DNA of 64,000 nt. It comes from an uncultured Clostridia bacterium (GTDB taxonomy: Bacteria; Bacillota; Clostridia; Christensenellales; Borkfalkiaceae). The stretch lies in contig CANQSR010000005.1 in the NCBI GenBank assembly GCA_947626575.1, positions 38,848 to 102,847 of the forward strand, read 5' to 3'. The translations under genes were made by a program, and so were the position numbers. This document shows, piece after piece, positions 29,983 to 38,099 of the stretch (its first letter is position 1; the number at the start of each line of letters is the position of its first letter). The notes under the pieces are model-generated. The model searched no databases. It saw only the letters and a list, made by a program, of their open reading frames with translations, and was not told where the DNA came from.

Positions 29983-30091
29983 GGTTTTATTCCTCCCGAT
30001 ATGATTTTACACTGCATGAAACAGGATAGCAAATTTCCCCGCAAATGTCAAGCGTCAGAAGAGTTTTTTGCGGAATGGGGGCGCCAAACAG

Positions 30092-30120
30092 TTGACTTTT
30101 TTGCGCGTACGGAGTAAAAT
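30092..30120 (+). promoter_or_regulatory. mgtE promoter
   Basis: TTGACT (30092-30097), a 17-base spacer and TAAAAT (30115-30120). Transcription would start about 150 bases before mgtE and include the mini-ORF and hairpins below. Confidence 0.8.
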
Positions 30121-30154
30121 ATAGAGGATCAGAAAATCAAGGAGGAAAAACGCC

Positions 30155-30217
30155 GTGAAAGGACGAAGTAGAGACGCAGACATACGGGACGGGCTTTTTG
30201 CGGCGCAATCCGCATAA
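30155..30217 (+). CDS. 20-codon leader peptide upstream of mgtE
   Basis: A GTG at 30155, nine bases after a strong AAGGAGG, opens a 20-codon frame (MKGRSRDADIRDGLFAAQSA) ending TAA at 30215-30217, 57 bases before mgtE. It has no homologue I recognise. Its codons overlap the 5' strands of hairpins that could control the mgtE ribosome site, the arrangement of a translated attenuator. Confidence 0.5.
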   Translation: MKGRSRDADIRDGLFAAQSA

Positions 30218-30241
30218 CCGAAAGCCTTGCCTTCGTCTGCG
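30162..30241 (+). promoter_or_regulatory. mgtE leader with mutually exclusive helices
   Basis: An inner hairpin pairs GGCTTT (30192-30197) with AAAGCC (30221-30226) and GCGG (30200-30203) with CCGC (30210-30213). Outside it, the segment 30231-30241 can pair in two ways: CTTCGTC with GACGAAG (30162-30168), or GTCTGCG with CGCAGAC (30175-30181). The two outer helices share bases, so only one can form. It does not look like an M-box. Confidence 0.55.
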
Positions 30242-30274
30242 CGCACTTTTTCATTTTGCGTGGAGGTGAAAGCT

Positions 30275-31939
30275 ATGGATGAAGAGATCAAAAAGTTCCT
30301 TGCGGAAAAGGACTACGCGCAGGCTGCCGCATCGGTGAAAAAACCCGATGAGGCGGCTCTTATTTTGTCTGAAATGGACGCGGACGACGTCATTCCGTTC
30401 TGCCGCGCCCTCGATTCGGATTTCCTCGCGGACGTACTCGTCCTGCTCGATGCGCCCCTGCAACAGGCCGTCATCGGCGGCCTTCGCGACGACGAACTCC
30501 ACGAGGTCATGGAGGACGTCTCCGTCGACGACACGGCCGACATCATCGAGGATATGCCCGAAGAGGTCGCCCGCCGCATCGCGGAAGAGGACGAGATCTT
30601 AAAGCTCCTCGAAGAGCGGAAATTTTCCGTCTTGAAGCCGCTTCTTTCTTCGATGAACGAGACCGACCTCGCCGCGATCTTCGAGAGCGCGGAGGAAGAG
30701 GATCTTCCCGTTCTCTACCGCATCCTGCCCAAGGATCTCGCGGCGCAGATGTTCGTCGAGATCGACAGCGATACGCAGGAAAAACTGCTCAAAAAGCTGA
30801 CCGACCGCGAGATCAAGGACGTCATGGACGAGCTGTTCCTCGACGATACGGTCGACCTCATCGAGGAGATGCCTTCCAGCGTCGTCAAGCGGCTCCTTGC
30901 GCAGAGCGACAGCGAGACGCGGGCGTATATCAACGAGATCTTGAAGTACCCCAAGGACAGCGCGGGAAGCATCATGACGATCGAGTTCGTGCGTTTCGTG
31001 CCTACCATGTCCGTAAAGGAGGCCTTCGACCGCATCCGCGAGACGGCCATCGACAAAGAGACCATCTACACCTGTTACGTCACCAATGCGAAGAACGAAC
31101 TCATCGGTCTCGTGACGGCGAAGGACTTGATGCTCGCGCCCTCCGGTGCGCTCATCTCCGACATCATGGAGGAGAACGTCATCTATGTGAATACGCTCGA
31201 CGACAGGGAGGACGTCGCGCGGAAGATCTCAGATTACGGCTTCCTCGCCATCCCCGTCGTGGACAGGGAGCGTCGCCTCGTCGGCATCGTCACGGTAGAC
31301 GACGCCATGGCGGTCATCGAGGAAGAGACCACCGAGGACCTCGAACACATCGTCGGTATTGTCCACGAGAACAAGCCGTATTTGAAAACGAGCGTCTTTT
31401 CCATCTGGAAAAACCGCGTGCCGTGGCTTCTCATCCTCATGGTCTCGGCAACGTTCACGGGCCTCATCATCAACACCTTCGAGAGCCGTCTGAACGCCAT
31501 CAGCACCGTGCTGTTCGCATGCGTCCCCATGCTCATGGATACGGGCGGAAATTCGGGTTCGCAGGCCTCGGTCACGGTCATCCGCGCCCTTGCGCTGGGC
31601 GAACTTACCACCAAGGATACGTGGCGGGTGCTGTGGAAGGAATTCCGCGCGTCGCTTCTGCTTGCGGTCACGCTCGCCGTTGCCTGCTTTGCAAAGCTGA
31701 TGCTCATCGACAACCTCATCTTCGGCTATCACGATTACACGCCGCTCCTGTGCGCCGTCGTCTCGCTGGCATTGCTCTGCACCATCGTCGTCGCAAAGAT
31801 CGTCGGATGCTCCCTGCCGCTCCTCGTGAAGAAGTGCAAATTGGACCCCGCGGCCGTGGCTTCGCCCTTCATCACGACCATCGTGGACGCCGTTTCTCTC
31901 ATCATCTTCTGCGGGTTGGCGATCGCCATCCTCGCATAA
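30275..31939 (+). CDS. mgtE: Magnesium transporter MgtE
   Basis: A 554-residue MgtE Mg2+ channel: an N-terminal superhelical domain (repeats of the EMDADDVIPF and ED[MV] type, residues 1-125), two CBS domains (about 130-260; FVRFVPTMSVKEAFDRIRE, DFLAIPVVD-like second repeat) and a five-helix channel domain with the pore signature CVPMLMDTGGNSGSQASVTVIRALALGE. Intracellular Mg2+ bound to the N and CBS domains closes the channel in the family. The start at 30275 is chosen for the TGGAGG ribosome site; an upstream in-frame ATG at 30227 lies in the structured leader. Confidence 0.97.
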   Translation: MDEEIKKFLAEKDYAQAAASVKKPDEAALILSEMDADDVIPFCRALDSDFLADVLVLLDAPLQQAVIGGLRDDELHEVMEDVSVDDTADIIEDMPEEVARRIAEEDEILKLLEERKFSVLKPLLSSMNETDLAAIFESAEEEDLPVLYRILPKDLAAQMFVEIDSDTQEKLLKKLTDREIKDVMDELFLDDTVDLIEEMPSSVVKRLLAQSDSETRAYINEILKYPKDSAGSIMTIEFVRFVPTMSVKEAFDRIRETAIDKETIYTCYVTNAKNELIGLVTAKDLMLAPSGALISDIMEENVIYVNTLDDREDVARKISDYGFLAIPVVDRERRLVGIVTVDDAMAVIEEETTEDLEHIVGIVHENKPYLKTSVFSIWKNRVPWLLILMVSATFTGLIINTFESRLNAISTVLFACVPMLMDTGGNSGSQASVTVIRALALGELTTKDTWRVLWKEFRASLLLAVTLAVACFAKLMLIDNLIFGYHDYTPLLCAVVSLALLCTIVVAKIVGCSLPLLVKKCKLDPAAVASPFITTIVDAVSLIIFCGLAIAILA

Positions 31940-31950
31940 AACCGCATAAA

Positions 31951-31983
31951 AAACCGCACCGCGATGCCGCGGTGCGGTTTTTT
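31951..31983 (+). terminator. mgtE terminator
   Basis: AAACCGCACCGCG and CGCGGTGCGGTTT pair closely around a short loop, followed by TTTTTAT. Confidence 0.92.
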
Positions 31984-32109
31984 ATGCCATCCTATCGGCA
32001 TTTTGCCGAAAAATGCCCCTGACGCAGCCCGCCGCGCGCCGCCCGACAATTTCATACAATCTTAGACCTCTTTCGACAAAATCTTCGCCCCGCGAAATGG
32101 TAACTTCCC

Positions 32110-32138
32110 TTGACAGTTCACTTCGTGGAATGTATACT
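32110..32138 (+). promoter_or_regulatory. Promoter of the 49-residue mini-gene
   Basis: TTGACA (32110-32115), a 17-base spacer and TATACT (32133-32138), 44 bases before the ATG at 32183. Confidence 0.85.
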
Positions 32139-32182
32139 TAGAGTATCATAACCCCGCGACGGGAAAATCAAAGGAGAAAGGT

Positions 32183-32332
32183 ATGGAAGCACAAAAAGAG
32201 TTATTGGCCGAAGAGATCGAAACAGCGCTTGCAGACGAATTTGTGGCGGTCGTCAACAGGGAAGAGGAGGGGATCCTGCTCCATTTTCCGGGCGGCACGG
32301 ACGTGCGCGTGCGCATTGAATTTTTGAGCTGA
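32183..32332 (+). CDS. Small 49-residue protein, unknown
   Basis: An ATG with AAAGGAG seven bases upstream opens a 49-codon frame: an acidic helix (MEAQKELLAEEIETALADEF), then a beta-hairpin-like part GILLHFPGGTDVRVRIEFLS. I know no homologue. It is alone, with a near-consensus promoter and a strong downstream hairpin, so it is probably a real, well-expressed monocistronic small protein. A short alpha-beta domain of this kind could be a regulator or an adaptor, but that is speculation. Confidence 0.7.
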   Translation: MEAQKELLAEEIETALADEFVAVVNREEEGILLHFPGGTDVRVRIEFLS

Positions 32333-32342
32333 GGGAAGGGGG

Positions 32343-32382
32343 CCGTCCGCCGCCTTCCGAAAGAGCGGAGGGCGGCGGACGG
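32343..32382 (+). terminator. Hairpin after the mini-gene
   Basis: CCGTCCGCCGCC and GGCGGCGGACGG pair, with a further internal stem, 10 bases after the stop. It is very stable but only a weak T run (ATTTCG) follows. Confidence 0.6.
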
Positions 32383-32419
32383 ATTTCGCAAATCGTGGCT
32401 CCGACTTCATGTAAAATCC

Positions 32420-32448
32420 TTGCAAATTGCAGCCGTATGCGGTATAAT
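32420..32448 (+). promoter_or_regulatory. tsaE operon promoter, leaderless type
   Basis: TTGCAA (32420-32425), a 17-base spacer and TATAAT (32443-32448), ten bases before the tsaE ATG at 32459. No Shine-Dalgarno. Confidence 0.82.
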
Positions 32449-32458
32449 ATTGCCGTAT

Positions 32459-32854
32459 ATGGCTGTTTTTCATTCTCACTCCGAAGAGGAGACCGCCGCA
32501 TGGGCGAAGGACTATGCAAAGTCGCTGAGGCGCGGGGATACCGTGCTGCTCGAAGGCCCCATGGGGGCGGGTAAAACCGTGCTTGCGAAGGGTATCATCG
32601 CGGGCATGGGTATCACCGATGCGGTCACAAGCCCCACGTATGCCTATGTCAACGAATACGGCGACGTCTTTCATTTCGATTGCTACCGCATCGTTTCGGC
32701 GGCGCAGGCCTATGGGCTTGGGCTGGCCGATTACTTCGGGCGCGGCGGCATCTGCCTCGTGGAGTGGGGCGAAAATATCAAAGAACTCCTGCCCGACGGC
32801 GCAAAGACCGTGCGCATCGCGGGAACGGGGGATACGCGGGAGATCACGTTTTGA
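32459..32854 (+). CDS. tsaE: tRNA threonylcarbamoyladenosine biosynthesis ATPase TsaE
   Basis: A 131-residue TsaE, the small P-loop ATPase that drives the TsaBD-catalysed t6A37 modification of ANN-decoding tRNAs. P-loop EGPMGAGKT (residues 33-41), SPTYAYVNEYG and FHFDCYRI match the family. The ATG follows a perfect -10 box by ten bases. It begins the operon tsaE-tsaB-rimI-hydrolase-MurF-like-ddl; tsaD is not in this window. Confidence 0.96.
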   Translation: MAVFHSHSEEETAAWAKDYAKSLRRGDTVLLEGPMGAGKTVLAKGIIAGMGITDAVTSPTYAYVNEYGDVFHFDCYRIVSAAQAYGLGLADYFGRGGICLVEWGENIKELLPDGAKTVRIAGTGDTREITF

Positions 32855-33444
32855 ACTATCTTGCCATCGACACAAGCAGCCTGAGACTTACCGTCCTTGC
32901 GCGCAAGGGCGAAGAGACGGCCGTATTTTGCGCACAGGGCCGCGAACAGCACTCCGTCGTCCTCATGGATGCCGTCGGGGAAGTCCTCGCGCGCCTTTCG
33001 CTGGCACTGCGGGAGCTGGATTTCGTTGCCTGCACGGTGGGGCCGGGGTCCTTTACGGGCATCCGCATCGGCATCTCCTGCGCAAAGGGGCTGTGTTTCG
33101 GCGCCGATCTTCCCGCGCTCGGCGTCACCACTCTTTCCGCCATCGCATATGCTGAAAAGGCGGAGGATAAGGTGGCCGTCGTGGATGCGGGCCACGGACA
33201 CGTCTATGCCGAGGGCTTCGGCAGGGCGCATCTTCCCGCGGGCTTTTACTCCGTGGAAGAGATCGCCTCGCACGCGGCGAAAACGCAGGCGCGCATCCTC
33301 TCTGCGGAGGAAGTCCCGCTTCCCGCTTCGGCCGTGGATATCGCAAAGGGGCTTGACTGCGCCTGTCTGGCGGGTACGCCCCATCCCGCTTCGCGGCTCG
33401 CCGCGGTGTATCTGAGAAAATCCAATGCGGAGGAAGGGCGATGA
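32851..33444 (+). CDS. tsaB: tRNA t6A synthesis protein TsaB
   Basis: A 197-residue ASKHA-fold protein that scaffolds TsaD in t6A synthesis. LAIDTSS near the N terminus, DFVACTVGPGSFTGIRIG and CAKGLCF identify it. The best start is a TTG at 32851 overlapping the tsaE stop (TTGA), giving (M)NYLAIDTSS; no ATG fits. It overlaps rimI by four bases. Confidence 0.95.
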   Translation: MNYLAIDTSSLRLTVLARKGEETAVFCAQGREQHSVVLMDAVGEVLARLSLALRELDFVACTVGPGSFTGIRIGISCAKGLCFGADLPALGVTTLSAIAYAEKAEDKVAVVDAGHGHVYAEGFGRAHLPAGFYSVEEIASHAAKTQARILSAEEVPLPASAVDIAKGLDCACLAGTPHPASRLAAVYLRKSNAEEGR

Positions 33445-33875
33445 ACGGCAGAGCTTGGACGATGAACGACCTTGACGCCATCGCCGCTATGGAAAAGGAG
33501 TGTTTTTCCGACCCGTGGAACCGCCGCATGCTCGCCGATAGCTTCCTCAGCGAACACTTTCACGGCGTGCTGTTGGAGGAAGAGGGGGCGATCGTCGCGT
33601 ACGGCGGGGTGAGCGTCGTGATGGAGGATGCGGAGATCCAGCTCATTGCGGTGAGCGAGATGTACCGCCGTTGCGGAAGAGGCCAAAAGATCCTCGGCGA
33701 CCTTCTTGCGATCGCACGGGCGCACGGCGCGCGGCGCATCTTTTTGGAGGTGCGCGTCTCCAATGCGGCCGCGCAGATCTTATATTTGAAGAGCGGGTTC
33801 CGCGGCCTCTACTGCCGCACCCGCTACTATCCCGACGGCGAGGACGCCGTCGTGATGATGAAGGAGTTCGGTTGA
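33441..33875 (+). CDS. rimI: RimI-type GNAT N-acetyltransferase
   Basis: A 144-residue GNAT enzyme of the RimI group, which acetylates the N-terminal alanine of S18 or other protein N termini. FSDPWNRRMLADSF matches the family's PW motif, RRCGRGQKIL is the acetyl-CoA pyrophosphate loop (R-x-x-G-x-G), and EVRVSNAAAQILYLKSGF the C-terminal motif. Its place after tsaE-tsaB is the standard one. Confidence 0.92.
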   Translation: MNGRAWTMNDLDAIAAMEKECFSDPWNRRMLADSFLSEHFHGVLLEEEGAIVAYGGVSVVMEDAEIQLIAVSEMYRRCGRGQKILGDLLAIARAHGARRIFLEVRVSNAAAQILYLKSGFRGLYCRTRYYPDGEDAVVMMKEFG

Positions 33876-34570
33876 ATCTTTCGTATGTGCAAAAGGGCGA
33901 GGGCAGAGACCTTCTGATGCTTCACGGCTACCTCGCCTCCAAGGAAAGTTTCTATCACGAGATCGAATATTTTTCCAAGTATTACCGCGTTACTGCACCA
34001 GACTTCTTGGGCATGGGTGGGGCCGATGCGCTCACCGAACCCTATTCCGTCGGCGATTACGCCGATTGGACGCAGGATGCGATGGCGGCGCTCGGTGTCC
34101 GTAACCCCTTGGTCATTGCGCATTCGTTCGGGGGGCGGGTGGCCATCAAACTGCTCGCGCGCGGGCGTGTGGACCGCGCCGTTCTGGTGGGCTGTGCGGG
34201 CGTCGTAAGGCACGGCCCGAAATACCGCATCAAGGTGGGGGCATACAAGGCGATCAAGAAGATCGCGCCCCGCCTTGCCGCCAATTGGGGGAGCGCGGAC
34301 TACCGCGGTCTTTCGCCCGTCATGCGGGAGAGCTTCAAAAAGATCGTCGGCGAGGACCTCCGCGGGGAGGCCGGCCGCATCGCCCGCCCCGTCCTCTTCG
34401 TAAACGGCGACCGCGACAGGGAGACGCCCCTCAAAAACGTGACCCTGCTTTGCAGGGCGGTGAAGGGTTCGCGCCTCGTCGTCTTGCACGGCGCGGGACA
34501 TTTTGCTTATCTTGACGACCCGCTCGGCTTTCGGCTGGCGGCGGAGGATTTTTTCCATGATCACGACTGA
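33872..34570 (+). CDS. Alpha/beta-fold hydrolase
   Basis: A 232-residue alpha/beta hydrolase. The oxyanion loop is LLMLHGYLAS, the nucleophile elbow AHSFGG (Ser near 85), the acid Asp in VNGDRDRETP and the catalytic His in LHGAGHFAYLDDP. The substrate is unknown. The chosen start is a TTG at 33872 overlapping the rimI stop (TTGA), with AAGGAG eight bases upstream; the protein then begins (M)NLSYVQKG, a normal start for the family. The end overlaps the MurF-like gene by 14 bases. Confidence 0.88.
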   Translation: MNLSYVQKGEGRDLLMLHGYLASKESFYHEIEYFSKYYRVTAPDFLGMGGADALTEPYSVGDYADWTQDAMAALGVRNPLVIAHSFGGRVAIKLLARGRVDRAVLVGCAGVVRHGPKYRIKVGAYKAIKKIAPRLAANWGSADYRGLSPVMRESFKKIVGEDLRGEAGRIARPVLFVNGDRDRETPLKNVTLLCRAVKGSRLVVLHGAGHFAYLDDPLGFRLAAEDFFHDHD

Positions 34571-36146
34571 AATGTATCTCACATCGGCGGCTTACGCCCT
34601 CATTTTCGGCCTTGCGCTCACCCTCGTTTCGGGGCCGCTCTTCGGCGTCCTGCAACAGGAGGGATACGCGGGCGGGGCGCTCCTCGGCTGGTTTTACCGC
34701 AAAAAGGGGGAGATGATCAGGCGCTATGCGCTGCTTGCGCTCTGCTCGGCCCTCCTTGCGGCGCTCTTCGCCCTCATCTTTTCCTTTGCGGGCATGTGGG
34801 TGGGCATCCTCGCCGCCCATATCGGCTACCTCGGCATGTGCGCCGTCTTTCTCTATGCGATGCGGTCGGCGCTCAAAGTTCCGCTCCGAAAGACGCCGCG
34901 CATCCTGCGCCTTTCCGTCGTCTGTTTTTGCATCCTCGTTGCCGTTTACTTCGGCCTCTCCTTGGGCATGGGTGCCGCGTCCGTTGCCATCGGGCATCCG
35001 CTCGCCCATGTCTTTCTAAGGAGCGTCCCGCTTGCGCTCCTGCCCCTCTTGCTTCCGCTCTTCGTTGCGCTTTCCAATTTGCTTGCGAAGGCATACGAGG
35101 TCCCGCACACCAAAAAATTCATCCGCGCCGCAAGGGAAAAACTCGCGGCGGCCGCTTGTATCAAGGTGGGCATCACGGGTTCCTTCGGCAAGACGAGCGT
35201 CAAGCGCTTCGCGCAGGGCATCCTCTCGGAGAAATACCGCGTCATCGCGACGCCCGCTTCCTACAATACCCCCGCGGGCATTGCAAAGCACGTGAACGAG
35301 GGCGGGCTGGATGCCGATATCTTCCTTGCGGAGATGGGGGCGCGCAAGGCGGGCGATATCGCCGAGCTTTGCGACATGGTATGCCCCTCCGTTGCCGTCA
35401 TCACGGGAATTTGCCCGCAGCATCTGGAAACGTTCGGCTCTCTCGAAGCCATCCGCAAGGAAAAGGGCGTGCTTGCCGCGCGCGCACAGCGCACCGTTCT
35501 CGGCGCGACGGCCGAAGGCCTCTGCGCGGAAGCCTTGCTCGAAGGGCGGGATTTTGCGGCCGAAAACATCGTCTGCACGCAGGAGGGGACTTCGTTCGAC
35601 CTCGTTTTGGGCGGCGAACGCCTGCCCGTAAGGACGAAGCTGTTGGGACGCCATGTTGCGGAGGACCTCGCGCTCGCGGGCGCGCTCGCCTTCCTGCTCG
35701 GCATGACCCCGCAGGAGATCGCGGCGGCCTCGGAGAAGGCGGAATGCGTGCCGCACAGGCTTCAACACTTTATGGGCGAGGGCGGCGTCCACATCCTCGA
35801 CGATTCCTATAACTCCAACATTCTCGGCGCGCACGACGCGGTGGAAGCCCTCCGCCTCTTTGCGGGGAAAAAGTACGTCGTGACCCCCGGCCTCGTGGAA
35901 CTCGGCGAACTCGAAGAGAAGGCAAATGAGGACATGGGGTCGGATCTTGCGGGGCTGGACGGCGTGATTTTGGTCGGCGAGACGCTCGTACTCGCCGTCC
36001 GCCGCGGCTATCTTGCGGCGGGCGGCGACGAGGCCAAACTGCGCGTCGTACCAACGCTGCAAAAGGCGCAGGATGTCCTCGCGGCCGAACTTTCTGCAGG
36101 GGATTGCGTCCTCTTCCTCAACGATCTGCCCGATAAATACCTCTGA
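34557..36146 (+). CDS. Membrane-anchored MurF-like Mur ligase
   Basis: At 529 residues this joins a membrane region of about 175 residues with some five hydrophobic helices to a Mur ligase. The ATP site is GITGSFGKTSVKRF (near 204-217), followed by ASYNTPAG, EMGARKAGDI and the C-terminal ILDDSYNSN and TPGLVELG motifs, closest to MurF, which adds D-Ala-D-Ala to UDP-MurNAc-tripeptide. Ordinary MurF is soluble, so the anchor is notable. The ATG at 34557 has GGAGG at nine bases. Its neighbour ddl makes the D-Ala-D-Ala substrate. The acceptor could differ from the usual one; whether another murF exists is not visible here. Confidence 0.85.
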   Translation: MITTEMYLTSAAYALIFGLALTLVSGPLFGVLQQEGYAGGALLGWFYRKKGEMIRRYALLALCSALLAALFALIFSFAGMWVGILAAHIGYLGMCAVFLYAMRSALKVPLRKTPRILRLSVVCFCILVAVYFGLSLGMGAASVAIGHPLAHVFLRSVPLALLPLLLPLFVALSNLLAKAYEVPHTKKFIRAAREKLAAAACIKVGITGSFGKTSVKRFAQGILSEKYRVIATPASYNTPAGIAKHVNEGGLDADIFLAEMGARKAGDIAELCDMVCPSVAVITGICPQHLETFGSLEAIRKEKGVLAARAQRTVLGATAEGLCAEALLEGRDFAAENIVCTQEGTSFDLVLGGERLPVRTKLLGRHVAEDLALAGALAFLLGMTPQEIAAASEKAECVPHRLQHFMGEGGVHILDDSYNSNILGAHDAVEALRLFAGKKYVVTPGLVELGELEEKANEDMGSDLAGLDGVILVGETLVLAVRRGYLAAGGDEAKLRVVPTLQKAQDVLAAELSAGDCVLFLNDLPDKYL

Positions 36147-36200
36147 AAAACCGTACAATCCGAAGCACTCCCGATGAAAAAATCAAGGGGGTGTTTTTGT

Positions 36201-37271
36201 ATGGAAAAAAAGGTGCTTGTGTTCTTCGGCGGCAATTCCAATGAGCGGGAGATCTCCATTATTACGGGGATGCTCGCCGTCAACCTGCTCAAAGAGCGGT
36301 GCAGCGTCGTACCCGTCTATCTCTTGCCTGCGGGGGGCATGGCGACGGGGGACTTCCGCGGCCCCGCCGACTTCAAAAAGAATGCCAAACTGCGGCTCGT
36401 TCCCGTCTGCTTTACGGAGGGCGGCGTCCTCATCCGCCACAGAAAATTCAGCGCGGACTGCGCGCTCAACTGTTGCCACGGGGGGATGGGGGAGGACGGC
36501 ACGCTCGCCGCGCTCCTCCGCTTCTACCGCATCCCTTCGGCGTCGCCTGAGACACCCATGTCCGCGGTCTACATGGATAAAACGCTCACGAAGGCGCTTG
36601 CGCGCGGGCTGGGCGTCCCCGTGGCGGAGGGGGTCTGCGTGCGCGAGGGTGAAGAGGCGCGGGCCGCGGCCTTTGCGGAAAAATACGGCGCGGTCATCGT
36701 CAAGCCCGCGCGGCTGGGGTCGAGCATCGGCATCAAGGTGGCGCATACCTCAGACGAGCTAAAAAAGGCGCTCGCGCTCGCCTTCCGCCTCGATGACAGC
36801 GTCCTCGTGGAGCAATATCTCGCGAACAAGCGGGATATCAACTGCGCCGTCTGCCGCCTGCGCGGCGAAACCGTCCTCTCGCCCCTCGAAGAAGTCTTTT
36901 CCAACGAGGATATCCTCACCTTTTCCGAGAAATACGAGGCGGGGCGGGGGAGCAAAGTCCCCGCCGACCTCGGCGAAGAGACGGCCGGGGAGATCCGTAC
37001 ATACGCGCGCCTTTTGTACGAGACGTGCGAGGGAAAGGGCGTCGTGCGGGCGGATTTCCTCGTTTCGGACGGAAAGGTGTATTTCAACGAACTCAACACC
37101 GTTCCGGGGTCGCTCGCGGCCTACCTGTTCGGCGAAAATTTGGCGGGAAGCAGGGATTTTCTGCTCTCCCTTCTCGATGAAGCCGAACTCGTGAGCGAGC
37201 GCGAAGTGCTGACTTCTGGCATCCTCGACGGCGCCGTCTTTTCGGGCAGGAAGGGCGCGAAGCGGAGGTGA
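36201..37271 (+). CDS. ddl: D-alanine-D-alanine ligase family protein
   Basis: A 356-residue ATP-grasp ligase. FFGGNSNEREISIITG matches the Ddl N-terminal GG.S.E.EVS motif, CCHGGMGEDGTLAALL the HG..GEDG motif, VKPARLGSSIGI the ATP-grasp loop and FNELNTVPGSL the metal and D-Ala2 site (usually E.NT.PG). It forms the D-Ala-D-Ala dipeptide for peptidoglycan. The variant ENT-to-ELNT region and NEREIS leave slight doubt about the second substrate (D-Ala or D-lactate/D-Ser). The ATG at 36201 has a GGGGGTG ribosome site; an ATG at 36174 is in frame but lacks one. Confidence 0.92.
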   Translation: MEKKVLVFFGGNSNEREISIITGMLAVNLLKERCSVVPVYLLPAGGMATGDFRGPADFKKNAKLRLVPVCFTEGGVLIRHRKFSADCALNCCHGGMGEDGTLAALLRFYRIPSASPETPMSAVYMDKTLTKALARGLGVPVAEGVCVREGEEARAAAFAEKYGAVIVKPARLGSSIGIKVAHTSDELKKALALAFRLDDSVLVEQYLANKRDINCAVCRLRGETVLSPLEEVFSNEDILTFSEKYEAGRGSKVPADLGEETAGEIRTYARLLYETCEGKGVVRADFLVSDGKVYFNELNTVPGSLAAYLFGENLAGSRDFLLSLLDEAELVSEREVLTSGILDGAVFSGRKGAKRR

Positions 37272-37312
37272 TACCGCGGACATGGTATGCGCGTTTTGCG
37301 TCAATGCGTAAA

Positions 37313-37349
37313 AAAGCGGCCCGCCGTGCAACGCACGGCGGGCCGCTTT
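37313..37349. terminator. Bidirectional terminator between ddl and yugP
   Basis: AAAGCGGCCCGCCGTGC and GCACGGCGGGCCGCTTT pair perfectly with a three-base loop, between convergent genes. Confidence 0.93.
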
Positions 37350-37363
37350 CATGTACGGAAAAA

Positions 37364-38092
37364 TCAGTTGTCCCGTCCTCTTCCGACGAAGGAGAGGACG
37401 ATGAGGAGGTAGCGGAGGAAGTATACGAGGGAGATGAGAAGCGACGCCACATACGTCATGGCCGCAGCGTTCAGCACCTTTTTCGCGCCGGGGAGTTCCT
37501 CTTCGCGCAGGATCCCCTCCTCGACGAGCATCTTTTTGGCGCGCGCGGAGGCATTGAATTCGACGGGCAGCGTCACGAGCATGAAGAGCGTGGAGGCCGA
37601 GTAGAGGATGATCCCCGCGATCATCATCCATTGCCCTGCGGAGGAACCCGTGGCGGCGAAGAGAAAGATATCGAGGAGAATGCCAGCGAGGATGAGCGGC
37701 AGCGCGATGCGCGAGCCGAGGTTGGCGATGGGTACGAGCGCCGTGCGGATCTTGTAGGGCAGATATCCCTTTTCCTTCTGCATGACGTGGCCGATCTCGT
37801 GCGCGGCCACAGCGACGGCCGCCACCGACGAAGAGCCGTACGTACTCACCGAGAGGTTGACGAGATTTTTGGCGGGGTTGTAGTGGTCGGTGAGCCGTCC
37901 TTTCACGCGGCCCACGGAGATGCCCGTCACGCCGTGCCGCTGTAAGAGGCGCACGGCGGTATCGTAACCCGTCATGTGCGAGGAATTTTCCACCTTGTCA
38001 AAGGCGGCATAGGCGGAATTGACCTTTGCGCTTGCCCAGCCCGAAAGCGCGAGCAGGGGCAGCAGGATGAGTAGGAAAAATAAGTAATCCAT
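37364..38092 (-). CDS. YugP-type membrane zinc metallopeptidase
   Basis: A 242-residue neutral zinc metallopeptidase of the YugP/DUF2268-like group. One N-terminal helix, then the gluzincin motif AVAAHEIGHVMQ (HEIGH, near residues 97-101), NLVNLSVSTYGSSS before it, and two or three C-terminal helices with PVEFNASARAKKML, where the Glu and Asn are conserved. Substrates are unknown. It is a single gene with a minus-strand start 8 bases from AGGTA-type sequence. Confidence 0.92.
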   Translation of the reverse strand: MDYLFFLLILLPLLALSGWASAKVNSAYAAFDKVENSSHMTGYDTAVRLLQRHGVTGISVGRVKGRLTDHYNPAKNLVNLSVSTYGSSSVAAVAVAAHEIGHVMQKEKGYLPYKIRTALVPIANLGSRIALPLILAGILLDIFLFAATGSSAGQWMMIAGIILYSASTLFMLVTLPVEFNASARAKKMLVEEGILREEELPGAKKVLNAAAMTYVASLLISLVYFLRYLLIVLSFVGRGRDN

Positions 38093-38099
38093 GACAATA

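Noticed and set aside
30121..30274. M-box (Mg2+) riboswitch before mgtE
   Set aside because: The leader is about 150 bases and lacks the M-box core sequences I would expect; the pairings seen form a different fold.
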